NCBI RefSeq assembly: GCF_014642875.1
Contig: NZ_BMJC01000001.1
Location: forward strand, 103,271-167,270
DNA: 64,000 nt
Direction of reading: 5' to 3'
Source of the DNA: Puia dinghuensis
GTDB lineage: Bacteria; Bacteroidota; Bacteroidia; Chitinophagales; Chitinophagaceae
The position numbers and the translations under genes are program-made. The notes beneath the pieces were generated by a model. That model had not been told where the DNA came from. It saw only the letters and a list, made by a program, of their open reading frames with translations, and did not search any database. Each line of letters opens with the position of its first letter. Positions within the stretch are counted from its first letter, which is position 1. Below, piece by piece: positions 16,372 through 24,254 of this stretch.

Positions 16372-18621
16372 TTACCTTGCTATCACAAGCCGCTGCAGGA
16401 AAGTACTTTCCCGCCCGATGAGCTTAATAAAATAACACCCCTGTTTCCAGGTGGAGGTATTGAGACTTAGATTGCTTTCATGATTGGTTTGTTTGGACAA
16501 GATCGTTTGGCCGGCAGCATTAGTCACTACAATGGAGGATATATCCACCGTTCCCGAAATATACACCACGTTGGCGGCAGGATTGGGATACAATACAATA
16601 TTACCTGTGTTTCCGTTGAACGTTACCAATTGGACGTCTGAATAGAAGATATTACCGTCAGCGTTTACCATTTTCAACCGATAGTAATTGTATTGCTGAT
16701 CAGGGTGCATGTGGAGATACTGATACCCGTTGACACCAGTCTGAACCGATAAAGTGGCGATCGGTTCAAAATGGCTGCCATTATTGCTGTACTCAACCAC
16801 CGTTGTACCTGTTTCGGGGTTAGCGATGTTCCATGCCAACCGGACATTGCCTGCTTCATCGGGTGTGGCAGTAAATGCAGTGATAGATAGTGGCAATACC
16901 ACGGCGAAAGAACAGGGGGTCAACGTGATATTGTCGATATAAAAATCGTTACCGGCCAGCGCTGAGCTGGAAGCAGTGAGGCTGACCGTGAAAGGTCCGC
17001 CGGTAGCCGGGGCGACAAAAGACATGTTGCCGAACTGCCACGGCGTTTCGGGCCGGTCTTGCGTGTAGGCGCTTGGGGCGTAGAGGGTGATGCTGGAACT
17101 GGCAATCACGGTTCCTGAATTGTCGGTGACCGTCGCCACAACAGGTGCGTCGCTGATATTGCCCAAGGCAACTACCTGTGCGTAGCTGTTTGCCGCTTTT
17201 CCAAAGAAAGAAAGGGAATAGCCGGTGCCGCCCGTCAATGCAATACCCGATTGCTGGAAAAAGGGTGTAACGGTGGATGCCGGTCCATTCACCGCCAGAA
17301 ACTGGTCATACATATCACCGGTTGTTGCGCCAAAGGTTTTGCGCCACCCGGTGCCGATGTAGGTGTTAACCAAGGATGACATATAAGGCTGGTCGGTCAG
17401 GTCGGACAAGGTGCCCAGGTAGGACGTAACGGCATAGTAGCCGTCGTTGAACAATACACCGGAGTTATTAGATCCGGGATTGGCCTGGGCGTTGGAAAAA
17501 GTATAGGTGGTATTGGCGGCGGGTATGCTGCTGTATAAGGAACTGGTGGCTACGGTAAATGCCCGCTGGTGTGGATGTAGGGTAGTCCAGGTGCCGGATG
17601 CTGTCCCAAAAGTACCATTGTTGGCCACCGTGATCAGGTTTGTCCCGACGGAACCGGTGCCGCCGCAGGCAAGGGCCGCAGCGGGCGTTGCATTCATTAA
17701 CCCAAAATCCAGGTTGCCGCCGGGAAACAGCATGCGGTTGGTCGCGGCCTGAAAGGTGGCCTGCTGATTCTGATAATAGTCAAACAATACTGCACCCGAT
17801 GAAGACTCTTCCTCTGGCGAGGGCAGTGTAATAGTCGAGTTGAGCAAATTCGTGGTTTCGGTTACAAAATTCTTGCCGGCGGGCGGAGTCACGATCACGG
17901 AGAAATTGCCTGCCGAAGGGACCTGGGCGCTGGTAAAGGTATATACGCCCGCGGCATTGCTGGTAGTGGAGGCGACAACGTTGCCCAGCGTTTCATTTAC
18001 TATGCTCACGGTAACGCTACTTAATGGTGCATCGGTTGCGGCATTATACACCTTGTCGCGATTGCCGCCGTCCTGAAAGACCGTTCCGGTGAGGCAAACG
18101 CTTTGAAACAATTGGATTTGCGCCACGCCCATAGTAGTAGTGGAAGAAAAAGTCTTGGTGATATATAATCGATATTTGCTGTAGGCGGTATTGTTTGCCG
18201 TGGTAAAGATGCGTGTCTGGCCTGCCGAAAAGGTGATGCCGGTGCGGGTATCCAGGGTAACCCATGTGAAGCCATTGAATGCCTGGAATTTCCAGTTGGT
18301 GGGTGCGATTTGGTCGCCGATGCCGCTGTAGTCCATTGCCGAGATGGAATACCCCCTCACCACTTGCGATCCGCCGGTAAAAGTAACGCTTACCCAGCTT
18401 GGGTTGCCGTTTGTCACGTTCTTGTTCTCCTGCCAACCGGCTGTGGCGTCGGTTGAATTGGTGAAGGCATTGGATGACGGAAAGCCAGCAGCCTGACCAC
18501 TTTGGTTGAGTGTGTAAGGCTTGCTGTCTGTTAAATCCGTCAAACACTGGCTATAACCAAGTGAATGGATATGGATAAGGATGGCTATAAGAACTGGTTT
18601 CAGAGATAAAGTTCTGGTCAT
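16372..18621 (-). CDS. Large T9SS-secreted surface protein with discoidin-like and SdrD-B-like domains
   Basis: 749 residues. A signal peptide (to about residue 24) is followed by an F5/8 discoidin-like domain (about 30-170: GWQENKNVTNGNPSWVSVTF...YSKYRLYITKTF). Next is an SdrD-B-like segment (CLTGTVFQDGGNRDKVYN...GVYTF), then an adhesion-type beta domain, and a fibronectin-like region near 580-660 (LAWNIANPETGTTVVEYSNNGSHFE). The last ~80 residues are a type A T9SS sorting tail (LYPNPAANVVYI...GQTILSKQT...GCYFIKLIG). The protein should be exported through the outer membrane and anchored or released. An adhesive or glycan-binding role is inferred. A tandem 22-bp repeat lies in its upstream region. 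Confidence 0.82.
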   Translation of the reverse strand: MTRTLSLKPVLIAILIHIHSLGYSQCLTDLTDSKPYTLNQSGQAAGFPSSNAFTNSTDATAGWQENKNVTNGNPSWVSVTFTGGSQVVRGYSISAMDYSGIGDQIAPTNWKFQAFNGFTWVTLDTRTGITFSAGQTRIFTTANNTAYSKYRLYITKTFSSTTTMGVAQIQLFQSVCLTGTVFQDGGNRDKVYNAATDAPLSSVTVSIVNETLGNVVASTTSNAAGVYTFTSAQVPSAGNFSVIVTPPAGKNFVTETTNLLNSTITLPSPEEESSSGAVLFDYYQNQQATFQAATNRMLFPGGNLDFGLMNATPAAALACGGTGSVGTNLITVANNGTFGTASGTWTTLHPHQRAFTVATSSLYSSIPAANTTYTFSNAQANPGSNNSGVLFNDGYYAVTSYLGTLSDLTDQPYMSSLVNTYIGTGWRKTFGATTGDMYDQFLAVNGPASTVTPFFQQSGIALTGGTGYSLSFFGKAANSYAQVVALGNISDAPVVATVTDNSGTVIASSSITLYAPSAYTQDRPETPWQFGNMSFVAPATGGPFTVSLTASSSALAGNDFYIDNITLTPCSFAVVLPLSITAFTATPDEAGNVRLAWNIANPETGTTVVEYSNNGSHFEPIATLSVQTGVNGYQYLHMHPDQQYNYYRLKMVNADGNIFYSDVQLVTFNGNTGNIVLYPNPAANVVYISGTVDISSIVVTNAAGQTILSKQTNHESNLSLNTSTWKQGCYFIKLIGRESTFLQRLVIAR

Positions 18622-18712
18622 AGGGGTGTCGATTGGTTACGATGTTGGAAAGAAACGAGCTGTAATTGCGGGAAATTGTTCCTTGCTTTACTTGCCGAAT
18701 TGTTCGACCGGT

Positions 18713-18756
18713 AAAATCGAAATACTTGTAAAAGAAAATCGAAGTACTTGTAAAAA
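18713..18756. repeat. Tandem 22-bp repeat upstream of the T9SS surface protein gene
   Basis: Two adjacent 22-nt units, 18713-18734 and 18735-18756, agree at 20 of 22 positions; the shared core is AAAATCGAA-TACTTGTAAAA. The second unit contains the palindrome AAGTACTT. They lie about 90-135 nt upstream of the minus-strand start codon at 18621, where a regulator could bind. No other copy was noticed in the window. Confidence 0.75.
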
Positions 18757-18910
18757 TGTCTAAGTGACGGTTAAAATGTGGATTCAGGGACATTCTGTCG
18801 GCTGATGTGTCATAAAGTGCATAGGGTTATATTGATAATCAGTAGACTAGGATCTGACAGATTAGTTGGGAAGGCTTTTTGCTTTATTATCACAAAAAAA
18901 GGAGTGTTCT

Positions 18911-19090
18911 ATGGCAGAAACCTGGAACAAAAGAGAGCGGGAGAGAAGCAAACGACAGAAAAGAAAAGAGAAGTTGGAGAAAAAGCTGGATCGGAAACAA
19001 AACAAGGGCCACCATGAATGGACTGATATGCTGGCCTATGTTGATGAGAATGGGAACCTTTCTTCAACGCCATCTGATCGTCCGCAGTAA
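18911..19090 (+). CDS. Truncated cold-shock-type protein: basic N-terminal half only
   Basis: 59 residues, starting at MAETWNKRERERSKRQ, with an AAAGGAG ribosome binding site 7 nt ahead. The sequence is a lysine/arginine-rich helix and then MLAYVDENGNLSSTPSD. As I recall, this is the N-terminal extension of the two-part cold-shock proteins of Bacteroidota, which usually continue into a KGFGFI-type cold-shock domain. Here the frame stops right after STPSDRPQ and nothing resembling a cold-shock domain follows before the next gene at 19123. Either the 3' half was lost or this is a stand-alone nucleic-acid-binding peptide. Whether it is expressed cannot be seen. Confidence 0.6.
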   Translation: MAETWNKRERERSKRQKRKEKLEKKLDRKQNKGHHEWTDMLAYVDENGNLSSTPSDRPQ

Positions 19091-19122
19091 TGAGTAAATA
19101 ATGGTTGCGACGTTAAAGCCTT

Positions 19123-19668
19123 ATGCCATTATATTTTATAGCGATAATAGCCCCCGATGAGGTGAACCAGCAGGTGCTGGAATGGAAAAGGTATATGCTG
19201 TATCGATTTAACTGTAAAAAGGCTTTGCGATTGCCGGCACATATCACCTTGATCCCGCCGTTTAACATGCCCTCCATCCTGGAAGTGCCGTTGGGACGTT
19301 CGTTGGAGGACTTCACGCGTCATCAGACGGCATTTTCGATCTATTTGAAAAATTTTTCGGCTTTTGCGCCGCGGGTTATTTATGTACACGTGGAGCCGGG
19401 GGTATCATTGCTGCAACTTAAAGCGGATCTGGAAGATCTTTTGTTGGAGAACGATTTGGACCTTCCTAAGAAAGAAGAGCGGCCTTTTCAGCCGCACATT
19501 ACTATAGCAAGCCGCGACTTGAAGAAAGGGGATTTTGCTGCTGCCCAGGCATATTTTAGTGGCCGGTCGTGTGAGGCGCAATTTGAAACTGGTGCCGTTT
19601 CGCTGTTGAGAAATGCGGGTGAGCGGTGGGAAGTGGTGGGTGAGTATCCTTTTGGGGATTTGGCGTAA
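19123..19668 (+). CDS. 2'-5' RNA ligase family protein (2H phosphoesterase)
   Basis: 181 residues with the two HxT motifs that define 2H phosphoesterases: HITLIPPF near residue 46 and HITIAS near residue 126. The bacterial family includes ThpR/LigT, which opens 2',3'-cyclic phosphates on RNA ends. It is cytoplasmic and of normal length. It lies 32 nt after the cold-shock-like ORF and could share its transcript. Confidence 0.87.
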   Translation: MPLYFIAIIAPDEVNQQVLEWKRYMLYRFNCKKALRLPAHITLIPPFNMPSILEVPLGRSLEDFTRHQTAFSIYLKNFSAFAPRVIYVHVEPGVSLLQLKADLEDLLLENDLDLPKKEERPFQPHITIASRDLKKGDFAAAQAYFSGRSCEAQFETGAVSLLRNAGERWEVVGEYPFGDLA

Positions 19669-19687
19669 AACAACCTTCCTTAAGACA

Positions 19688-19918
19688 TGGGAGTTGTTTT
19701 TTAGCTGTCTGGAAAAAAGCGACAAATCTTTTCAGATTGTTGATCTGCAAATCACGGCCGGTGAGGAAGTGGCGTTTTGCTATGCCTCGATGAGATGCAT
19801 TTATTCTGATAACGGCCATGACCGAATCGAGCTTGATTTCCGGCTAACCATTGGATTTAAGAAGATTGAAGGAGAGTGGTGGTTCATGCATGAGCATCAT
19901 TCGGTGCCTGCTGAATAG
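19688..19918 (+). pseudogene. C-terminal remnant of a SnoaL-like (NTF2-fold) protein
   Basis: In this frame the sequence KTWELFFSCLEKSDKSFQIVDLQ... continues to FRLTIGFKKIEGEWWFMHEHHSVPAE and a stop. The HEHHSVP ending and the preceding beta strands are the C-terminal half of a SnoaL/YybH-type domain. The usual N-terminal helices (about 40-50 residues) are missing, and the only in-frame starts lie inside the end of the 2'-5' RNA ligase gene. I read this as a 5'-truncated gene. A re-fused short protein starting at 19613 is possible but unlikely to fold. Confidence 0.6.
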
Positions 19919-19938
19919 GATGATGATAGGTTGGTCTG

Positions 19939-20586
19939 TTATTCGGATACCGTATAGAATACCGTGTCTATAAAAAATAGCGTATTGGAATTGACAATGA
20001 TATTCTCGTCATGCATGTCTTCGAGGATCAACCCCAATTCCCTGTTGAAGTAGTCGTTTCGTTTGGTATTTACGAAGCCGTTGAAAGCCAATAGCTTCTT
20101 TACATCCTCCAAGTCGACCGGGGCATCCGATGTTATAAATGGCTGCTTTAAAACAGCCAATAAGGAGCCGTCTTTTTCTTTGAAGCCCAGGAATGTATAT
20201 GCTGTATCTACGAAAAGGAGGTTGTGAATGACAAGGCTATTGAAGAATTCGAGCCAGGTAGCATAATAAACGGCATCATTAACCTTTATTACATTTCGGT
20301 GATCAGGTGCAAGGTATATTTTTGCTTCACCTCCACGGGTCAAAAAACTACTTTCATCCGGTAGATCATTTATCCACCATTTGCTCAGTGAACTGTGATG
20401 TCTTAGGAATTCAGCCTGCTCCGTTTTAATTCGGGATTGACCTTCGAAATCTTTTTTAACCGTTGTACTTGTTCTAAAGCTTGAGCAAAGGAGATTTCGG
20501 ACTGCTGTGCAATGATCTTTTGCCCCCTCAAGGATAGTTCCTTTAACGATATTTTCAAGTCTTTTTCGGGTATCATCGTTCAACAT
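19939..20586 (-). CDS. Putative polyvalent-protein-kinase-like domain protein
   Basis: 215 residues starting at MLNDDTRKRLENIVKG (an upstream in-frame ATG would add 22 arginine-rich residues unlike a normal start). The centre has GGEAKIYLAPDHRNVIKVND, which resembles a glycine loop and the VAIK lysine. The C-terminus has LILEDMHDENIIVNSNTLFFIDT, like the catalytic loop (HxDxxxxN) and the metal-binding Asp. This fits the 'putative polyvalent protein kinase' domain found in mobile elements of Bacteroidota. The canonical DFG is not present. Its substrate and role are unknown. Confidence 0.6.
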   Translation of the reverse strand: MLNDDTRKRLENIVKGTILEGAKDHCTAVRNLLCSSFRTSTTVKKDFEGQSRIKTEQAEFLRHHSSLSKWWINDLPDESSFLTRGGEAKIYLAPDHRNVIKVNDAVYYATWLEFFNSLVIHNLLFVDTAYTFLGFKEKDGSLLAVLKQPFITSDAPVDLEDVKKLLAFNGFVNTKRNDYFNRELGLILEDMHDENIIVNSNTLFFIDTVFYTVSE

Positions 20587-20792
20587 TTGTGGCAAAATTA
20601 AGCAAAATCGCCGTCGCCGGCAACGCCTTGGAAAATATTGATAATTAATCAACTAAGGCGAGGTGTGAAATTAAGGGCCTTTGCGATATGGCTTCATAGT
20701 CACAATATCGGTACAACGAAAAGGTCTCTTATGGCTACTCCTCAAGGTAAGTCTGAATATAGTACCTTCACAATTGAACCCAATTCTCCTAA

Positions 20793-21248
20793 ATGCTAAA
20801 TAACGGGGTTGATCTAGTCGCTTTTTCCGGTTCTAATTACCTGCTTATCGAAAGCCTGGTCGATGAGTCAAAGCAGGAAGGATTTGAATTTGTGCAGCGG
20901 ACTATTCACGACTGGAACAGCGGCACCAACCGTTTTTCCCAAACCGGGGAAGGCTTATGGGGACTGGTTTCAGGTACCGAATTGATCGGCATAGGCGGCC
21001 TTAACATCGATCCTTATGTCGACGATGCGGGTGTCGGTCGGGTCCGCCACCTGTACATCCGCCAGGCTTATCGCCGGAAAGGCTGCGCGGCCTTGCTGAT
21101 GAACACGATCATCGAGCGGGCCCAGCTTTATTTCCACATACTCCGCCTGTTTACGGCCAACCCAGCCGCCGCAGCGTTTTACGAACAGCTGGGGTTTGAG
21201 CATTTACCTGGTTATAAAGTAAGCCATGTGCGGCGACTGTGGCTATAG
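20793..21248 (+). CDS. GNAT-family N-acetyltransferase
   Basis: 151 residues with the GNAT core: VGRVRHLYIRQAYRRKGCAALLM carries the acetyl-CoA-binding RxxGxA-like turn (RRKGCA), and FTANPAAAAFYEQLGFEHLP the C-terminal motif B. Substrate unknown. An odd feature is that its last codons and stop fall inside the 5' half of a tRNA-His-like sequence (21239-21280), so the end of the protein may have been set by a recombination event. Confidence 0.88.
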   Translation: MLNNGVDLVAFSGSNYLLIESLVDESKQEGFEFVQRTIHDWNSGTNRFSQTGEGLWGLVSGTELIGIGGLNIDPYVDDAGVGRVRHLYIRQAYRRKGCAALLMNTIIERAQLYFHILRLFTANPAAAAFYEQLGFEHLPGYKVSHVRRLWL

Positions 21249-21280
21249 CTTACTGGTAGAGCGCCAGGCTGTGAACCCGG
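21239..21280 (+). pseudogene. tRNA-His-like 5' half (tRNA remnant)
   Basis: The bases read as an acceptor 5' strand GTGGCTA, T8-A9, D-stem GCTT/GAGC (four pairs, one G-T), a 7-nt D-loop with GG, an anticodon stem CCAGG/CCCGG with one A-C mismatch, and a perfect 7-nt loop CTGTGAA with anticodon GTG (histidine). The acceptor and D-arm strongly resemble the E. coli tRNA-His sequence as I recall it. Downstream there is no T-arm (no TTCGA) and no TAGCCAC to close the acceptor stem, so only the 5' half survives. It overlaps the stop codon of the acetyltransferase gene. Confidence 0.6.
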
Positions 21281-21295
21281 AGAACAGGGTCATTC

Positions 21296-21634
21296 TTAAG
21301 GTCTTGCATGTTTAGGTTCATAAATTCCAAGTTTTCCGCCTCCAGGGAGCGTTATCTGCACAACCGAACCCCAGCGCTGATTTGTGATCGGGCTGCATGG
21401 AATCTGTTGATCCTGCATTTCGTTAACAAAAGCCTGAATGTCGTCACATAGCAAATAAAACTCGTGTGGTCCATTTTCAGATGAGGGGTGTATAGCGAGC
21501 TCGGATGGCGGCAATCCAAAGATCAGCCAGCCATGCCCTACGTCTACGTTTGGAAATTTGAGGACGGTTTTAAAAAATTGCTTGTCTGCTTCAGCGTCTG
21601 CGCTGTAAATGATAGAATGTGCTCCTGTGATCAT
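21296..21634 (-). CDS. VOC-superfamily (glyoxalase/bleomycin-resistance-like) protein
   Basis: 112 residues of the vicinal-oxygen-chelate fold: HSIIYSADAEADKQFFKTVL at the first beta-alpha-beta unit, LAIHPSSENGPHEFYLLCDDI in the middle and VVQITLPGGGKLGIYEP at the end. Metal-ligand positions His (HSII, HPSS/HEF) and Glu (IYEP) are partly kept. Function of this subgroup is unknown. It is divergent from the DyP/encapsulin operon. Confidence 0.83.
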   Translation of the reverse strand: MITGAHSIIYSADAEADKQFFKTVLKFPNVDVGHGWLIFGLPPSELAIHPSSENGPHEFYLLCDDIQAFVNEMQDQQIPCSPITNQRWGSVVQITLPGGGKLGIYEPKHARP

Positions 21635-21750
21635 GGTTGTTGTGTTTTACAATTTACGTATAAAATGGGTGGCGCCGTGCATTTCGATCCGGACGAAATC
21701 ATAAAAAGAAAGTGTAAATTCGCCAATAAACATTGATATATAGTAAATAT

Positions 21751-22806
21751 ATGAACGCAGAGCCGCAAACCGTGCTGGATTATCGTGGTGATCATACTAT
21801 CTTCCTCGTCTATAATTTTAAGAAGGATCAGGAGGTCGGAGCCGTCTTTCAAAGGATATGTGCATTAGTTATCAATCTTAATAATTCTGGCGAGACCCGG
21901 TTTCCCGACTCCGGCGCAATTTGTGTGATGGGCATTGGGTTTGATGCCTGGTTGCGGCTTGGTCTTCCGGAGCCGCTCCCGAAGGAGTTGCAGAATTTCA
22001 CGCCCATTGTCGGCGGGAAACATGTGGCCGTGGCTACCAGGGGCGATCTGCATTTTCATATCAAGGGGAGCTCCAGCAGCATTTGCTACGATATGGCCGC
22101 CACGCTGGCTCAAATTCTGGATCCGGTGGCGGTCCCCGTGGAAGAAATTCATGGGTTCCGGTATTGGGACGGCCGGTCTATTTTAGGATTCGTTGACGGT
22201 ACCGAAAATCCCCAAGGGGAGAAACGCGCCTTTTTTGGGTTGATCGGGGATGATGACCCGGGCTATAGGGGCGGGAGTTATCTGTTCGTTCAAAAATACA
22301 TTCATGATCTGAAGGCGTTCAGGGCGCTGCCTGTCGAGGAACAGGAAAAAGTATTCGGAAGGTCTAAAGAGAATGACGTTGAAATGACGGATGAACAAAA
22401 GCCTTCCAATTCTCATATTGCTTTGACGAATGTCGGTGACGATCTCAAGATCATCCGGGACAATCTTCCTTTTGGGAATATGTCGACCAATGAGATGGGT
22501 ACTTATTTCATCGCTTATATGAGTACCTTCAGCACGGTCAAAAAGATGCTGGATAATATGTTTATCGGCGTACCGGAAGGGAATTACGACCGATTGTTGG
22601 ATTTCAGCAGCCCAAAGACAGGGACCCTGTTTTTTGTTCCTTCGGCGACCTTTTTAAAGAATATCGCATCGGGGTCACCAGCTCTGGAGGTCGTTCCTTC
22701 TGTCCCTGATGCAAATGGGGCCATCCCGGAGGCTGGATCGCGGTCATCTTCGAGCGATGGGTCATTATCTATCGGATCACTAAAAAAAGAAGCAGGATAT
22801 GAATAA
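21751..22806 (+). CDS. DyP-type heme peroxidase, encapsulin cargo
   Basis: 351 residues from MNAEPQTVLDY. The DyP signature GxxDG is seen as GFVDGTENP with catalytic Asp149, the probable proximal heme ligand is His222 in NSHIALT, and the distal arginine/PFG block is IIRDNLPFGN. The C-terminal extension ends in SDGSLSIGSLKKEAGYE, which matches the DGSLxIGSLK cargo-loading peptide of encapsulin-packaged DyP enzymes. The encapsulin gene follows with an 8-nt overlap. So the peroxidase is almost certainly packaged inside the shell, where it oxidises substrates with hydrogen peroxide. The start at 21751 was chosen because six upstream residues (MIYSKY) look non-coding. Confidence 0.93.
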   Translation: MNAEPQTVLDYRGDHTIFLVYNFKKDQEVGAVFQRICALVINLNNSGETRFPDSGAICVMGIGFDAWLRLGLPEPLPKELQNFTPIVGGKHVAVATRGDLHFHIKGSSSSICYDMAATLAQILDPVAVPVEEIHGFRYWDGRSILGFVDGTENPQGEKRAFFGLIGDDDPGYRGGSYLFVQKYIHDLKAFRALPVEEQEKVFGRSKENDVEMTDEQKPSNSHIALTNVGDDLKIIRDNLPFGNMSTNEMGTYFIAYMSTFSTVKKMLDNMFIGVPEGNYDRLLDFSSPKTGTLFFVPSATFLKNIASGSPALEVVPSVPDANGAIPEAGSRSSSSDGSLSIGSLKKEAGYE

Positions 22807-23605
22807 TCTTTATCGGGAGCTGGCTCCGGTTTCAGAGGCGGCATGGGCGGCAATCGAATCGGAGGCACGGCGTACACTCAAACGGCATCTGGCGGCGCGA
22901 CGCGTGGTGGATGTTGAAGGACCGAAAGGTTTTGACTTTTCGGCGGTAGGCACGGGGCATACCCAGGGAATTCCGGCGCCCGGGGAAGGGATCCAGGCTG
23001 TGCGGCGCGAAGTGAAGGCTTTGGTGGAGCTTCGGGTTCCGTTCGAACTCACACGCCAGGCGGTTGACGATGTTGAGCGCGGTGCGACAGATTCGGATTG
23101 GTCATCGGTGAAGGATGCTGCGCGCAAGATAGCGTTTGCAGAAGACAACTCGGTCTTCGAAGGATACGACGCAGCGGGTATCCAAGGTATCCGGCAGGGT
23201 ACCAGCAACCCGGCATTGTCGCTTCCTTCCAGTGTGCGGGGTTACCCGGATATCGTAGCACAAGCGGTGAGTCAATTGCGGCTTGCCGGTGTCAATGGCC
23301 CTTATGCACTCGTTCTTGGCTCCGAACCATACACGGCTGTCAGCGGCGGCAGCGATGAAGGATACCCCGTTCTGCAGCATATCCATCGGCTTATAGATGG
23401 GGATATCATCTGGGCTCCGGCAATCAGGGGCGGCTTCGTGCTTACCACCCGTGGGGGAGATTTCGAACTGGATCTTGGGCAGGACATATCCATCGGTTAT
23501 CTTAGTCATAGTGAAACGAGCGTCAGGCTTTATCTGCAGGAAACTTTCACCTTCCGGTTGTTGACGACGGAAGCTGCGGTAGCGCTTTCACCTGTGGGGA
23601 AATAG
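22799..23605 (+). CDS. Family 1 encapsulin shell protein
   Basis: 268 residues. The N-terminal MNNLYRELAPVSEAAWAAIESEA and the body (DVEGPKGFDFSAVGTGH, REVKALVELRVPFELTR, ALVLGSEPYTA, DIIWAPAIRGGFVLTTRGGDF) are those of HK97-fold encapsulins, formerly called linocin M18. Length is normal. The subunits assemble into an icosahedral protein compartment in the cytoplasm. Its start codon lies inside the end of the DyP gene, so translation is coupled; a strong hairpin terminator follows. The pair is a complete encapsulin/DyP operon. Confidence 0.95.
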   Translation: MNNLYRELAPVSEAAWAAIESEARRTLKRHLAARRVVDVEGPKGFDFSAVGTGHTQGIPAPGEGIQAVRREVKALVELRVPFELTRQAVDDVERGATDSDWSSVKDAARKIAFAEDNSVFEGYDAAGIQGIRQGTSNPALSLPSSVRGYPDIVAQAVSQLRLAGVNGPYALVLGSEPYTAVSGGSDEGYPVLQHIHRLIDGDIIWAPAIRGGFVLTTRGGDFELDLGQDISIGYLSHSETSVRLYLQETFTFRLLTTEAAVALSPVGK

Positions 23606-23643
23606 GTCACGCAAGGCTATCCAACGAAAATACTCGAAATAAA

Positions 23644-23679
23644 AAGCCTTCAAATCCATTGACTTGAAGGCTTCTTTTT
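23644..23679 (+). terminator. Rho-independent terminator of the DyP-encapsulin operon
   Basis: A perfect 10-bp stem AAGCCTTCAA/TTGAAGGCTT with a 10-nt loop is followed by CTTTTT. It lies 38 nt after the encapsulin stop codon. As the stem is symmetric and preceded by AAA, it could also stop transcription from the other strand. Confidence 0.9.
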
Positions 23680-23758
23680 ACCTATTTCCCCGATTTAAAG
23701 TAGATTTATAAGGTCATCAAAATTTCGGTGAATTTATATGAATCGAAAATGAGTGTAT

Positions 23759-23986
23759 ATGGCTGAAGTTAAGACCAAGAAGGAGATCATTGATGAGATA
23801 GTCAGGGAGGCAATGAAGCTCGATAAATTGGAGCTTCAGATTCTGCTTGCAAAACTCAGAGTTCGAAAAATGCATAAGGACGGCGTGCGCCCTGCTGCCC
23901 GGCCCCGTAGAGGTGTAAAACCACCTACCATGGAAGAAATTGATTTGTGGAAGCACGAATCCCGGAAGGCCCATGCGGGTAAATAG
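23759..23986 (+). CDS. Antitoxin of a PIN-type toxin-antitoxin pair (toxin broken)
   Basis: 75 residues from MAEVKTKKEIIDEIVREA. The N-terminal two-helix region (KLDKLELQILLAKLRVRKMHKDG) and the C-terminal MEEIDLWKHESRKAHAG resemble the small antitoxins encoded ahead of PIN toxins of the COG1569 type. It would bind the toxin and its own promoter. The following gene overlaps it by 14 nt, as in real TA pairs, but is only a remnant. An in-frame GTG six nt upstream is a possible alternative start. Confidence 0.65.
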   Translation: MAEVKTKKEIIDEIVREAMKLDKLELQILLAKLRVRKMHKDGVRPAARPRRGVKPPTMEEIDLWKHESRKAHAGK

Positions 23987-24221
23987 ATTTGACGCAATTA
24001 GGGTAGTAAGGAAGGCCACTGCACCTTACGAACTTACTTATCCGATAAAGTGATATATCCCAACCGATAAAGATGAGGACTATTTGGTCGCGCTTGCGCT
24101 TCAAACCTCAGCTGGTTTCATTACCTCTGGGGATAAAAATATCCTCTTGGAAAAGGCAACGCTGGAAAAGTCCTTGATGTGGCCCACTTGTGAGTTCAGA
24201 AAGGGTGCGATATATTTTGAA
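23973..24221 (+). pseudogene. PIN-domain toxin remnant
   Basis: The toxin start ATG overlaps the antitoxin, but the frame (MRVNRFDAIRVVRK...) ends after 26 codons at a TGA (24051-24053). In the same frame just after the stop, the sequence IPTDKDEDYLVALALQTSAGFITSGDKNIL is clearly the C-terminal part of a PIN domain: DEDYLVALAL followed by ITSGDKNIL matches the acidic residue and the TGDKDLL motif. The N-terminal catalytic DTN block and about 60-70 residues between are missing. The ribonuclease must be inactive. The frame runs on into the DUF1801 gene without a stop. Confidence 0.75.
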
Positions 24222-24254
24222 AACAAATCTTTAACTAGTAATTTAATATTTTAT

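Noticed and set aside
18713..18756. CRISPR-like repeat
   Set aside because: Only two directly adjacent units without spacers; no cas genes in the window. Kept as a plain tandem repeat.
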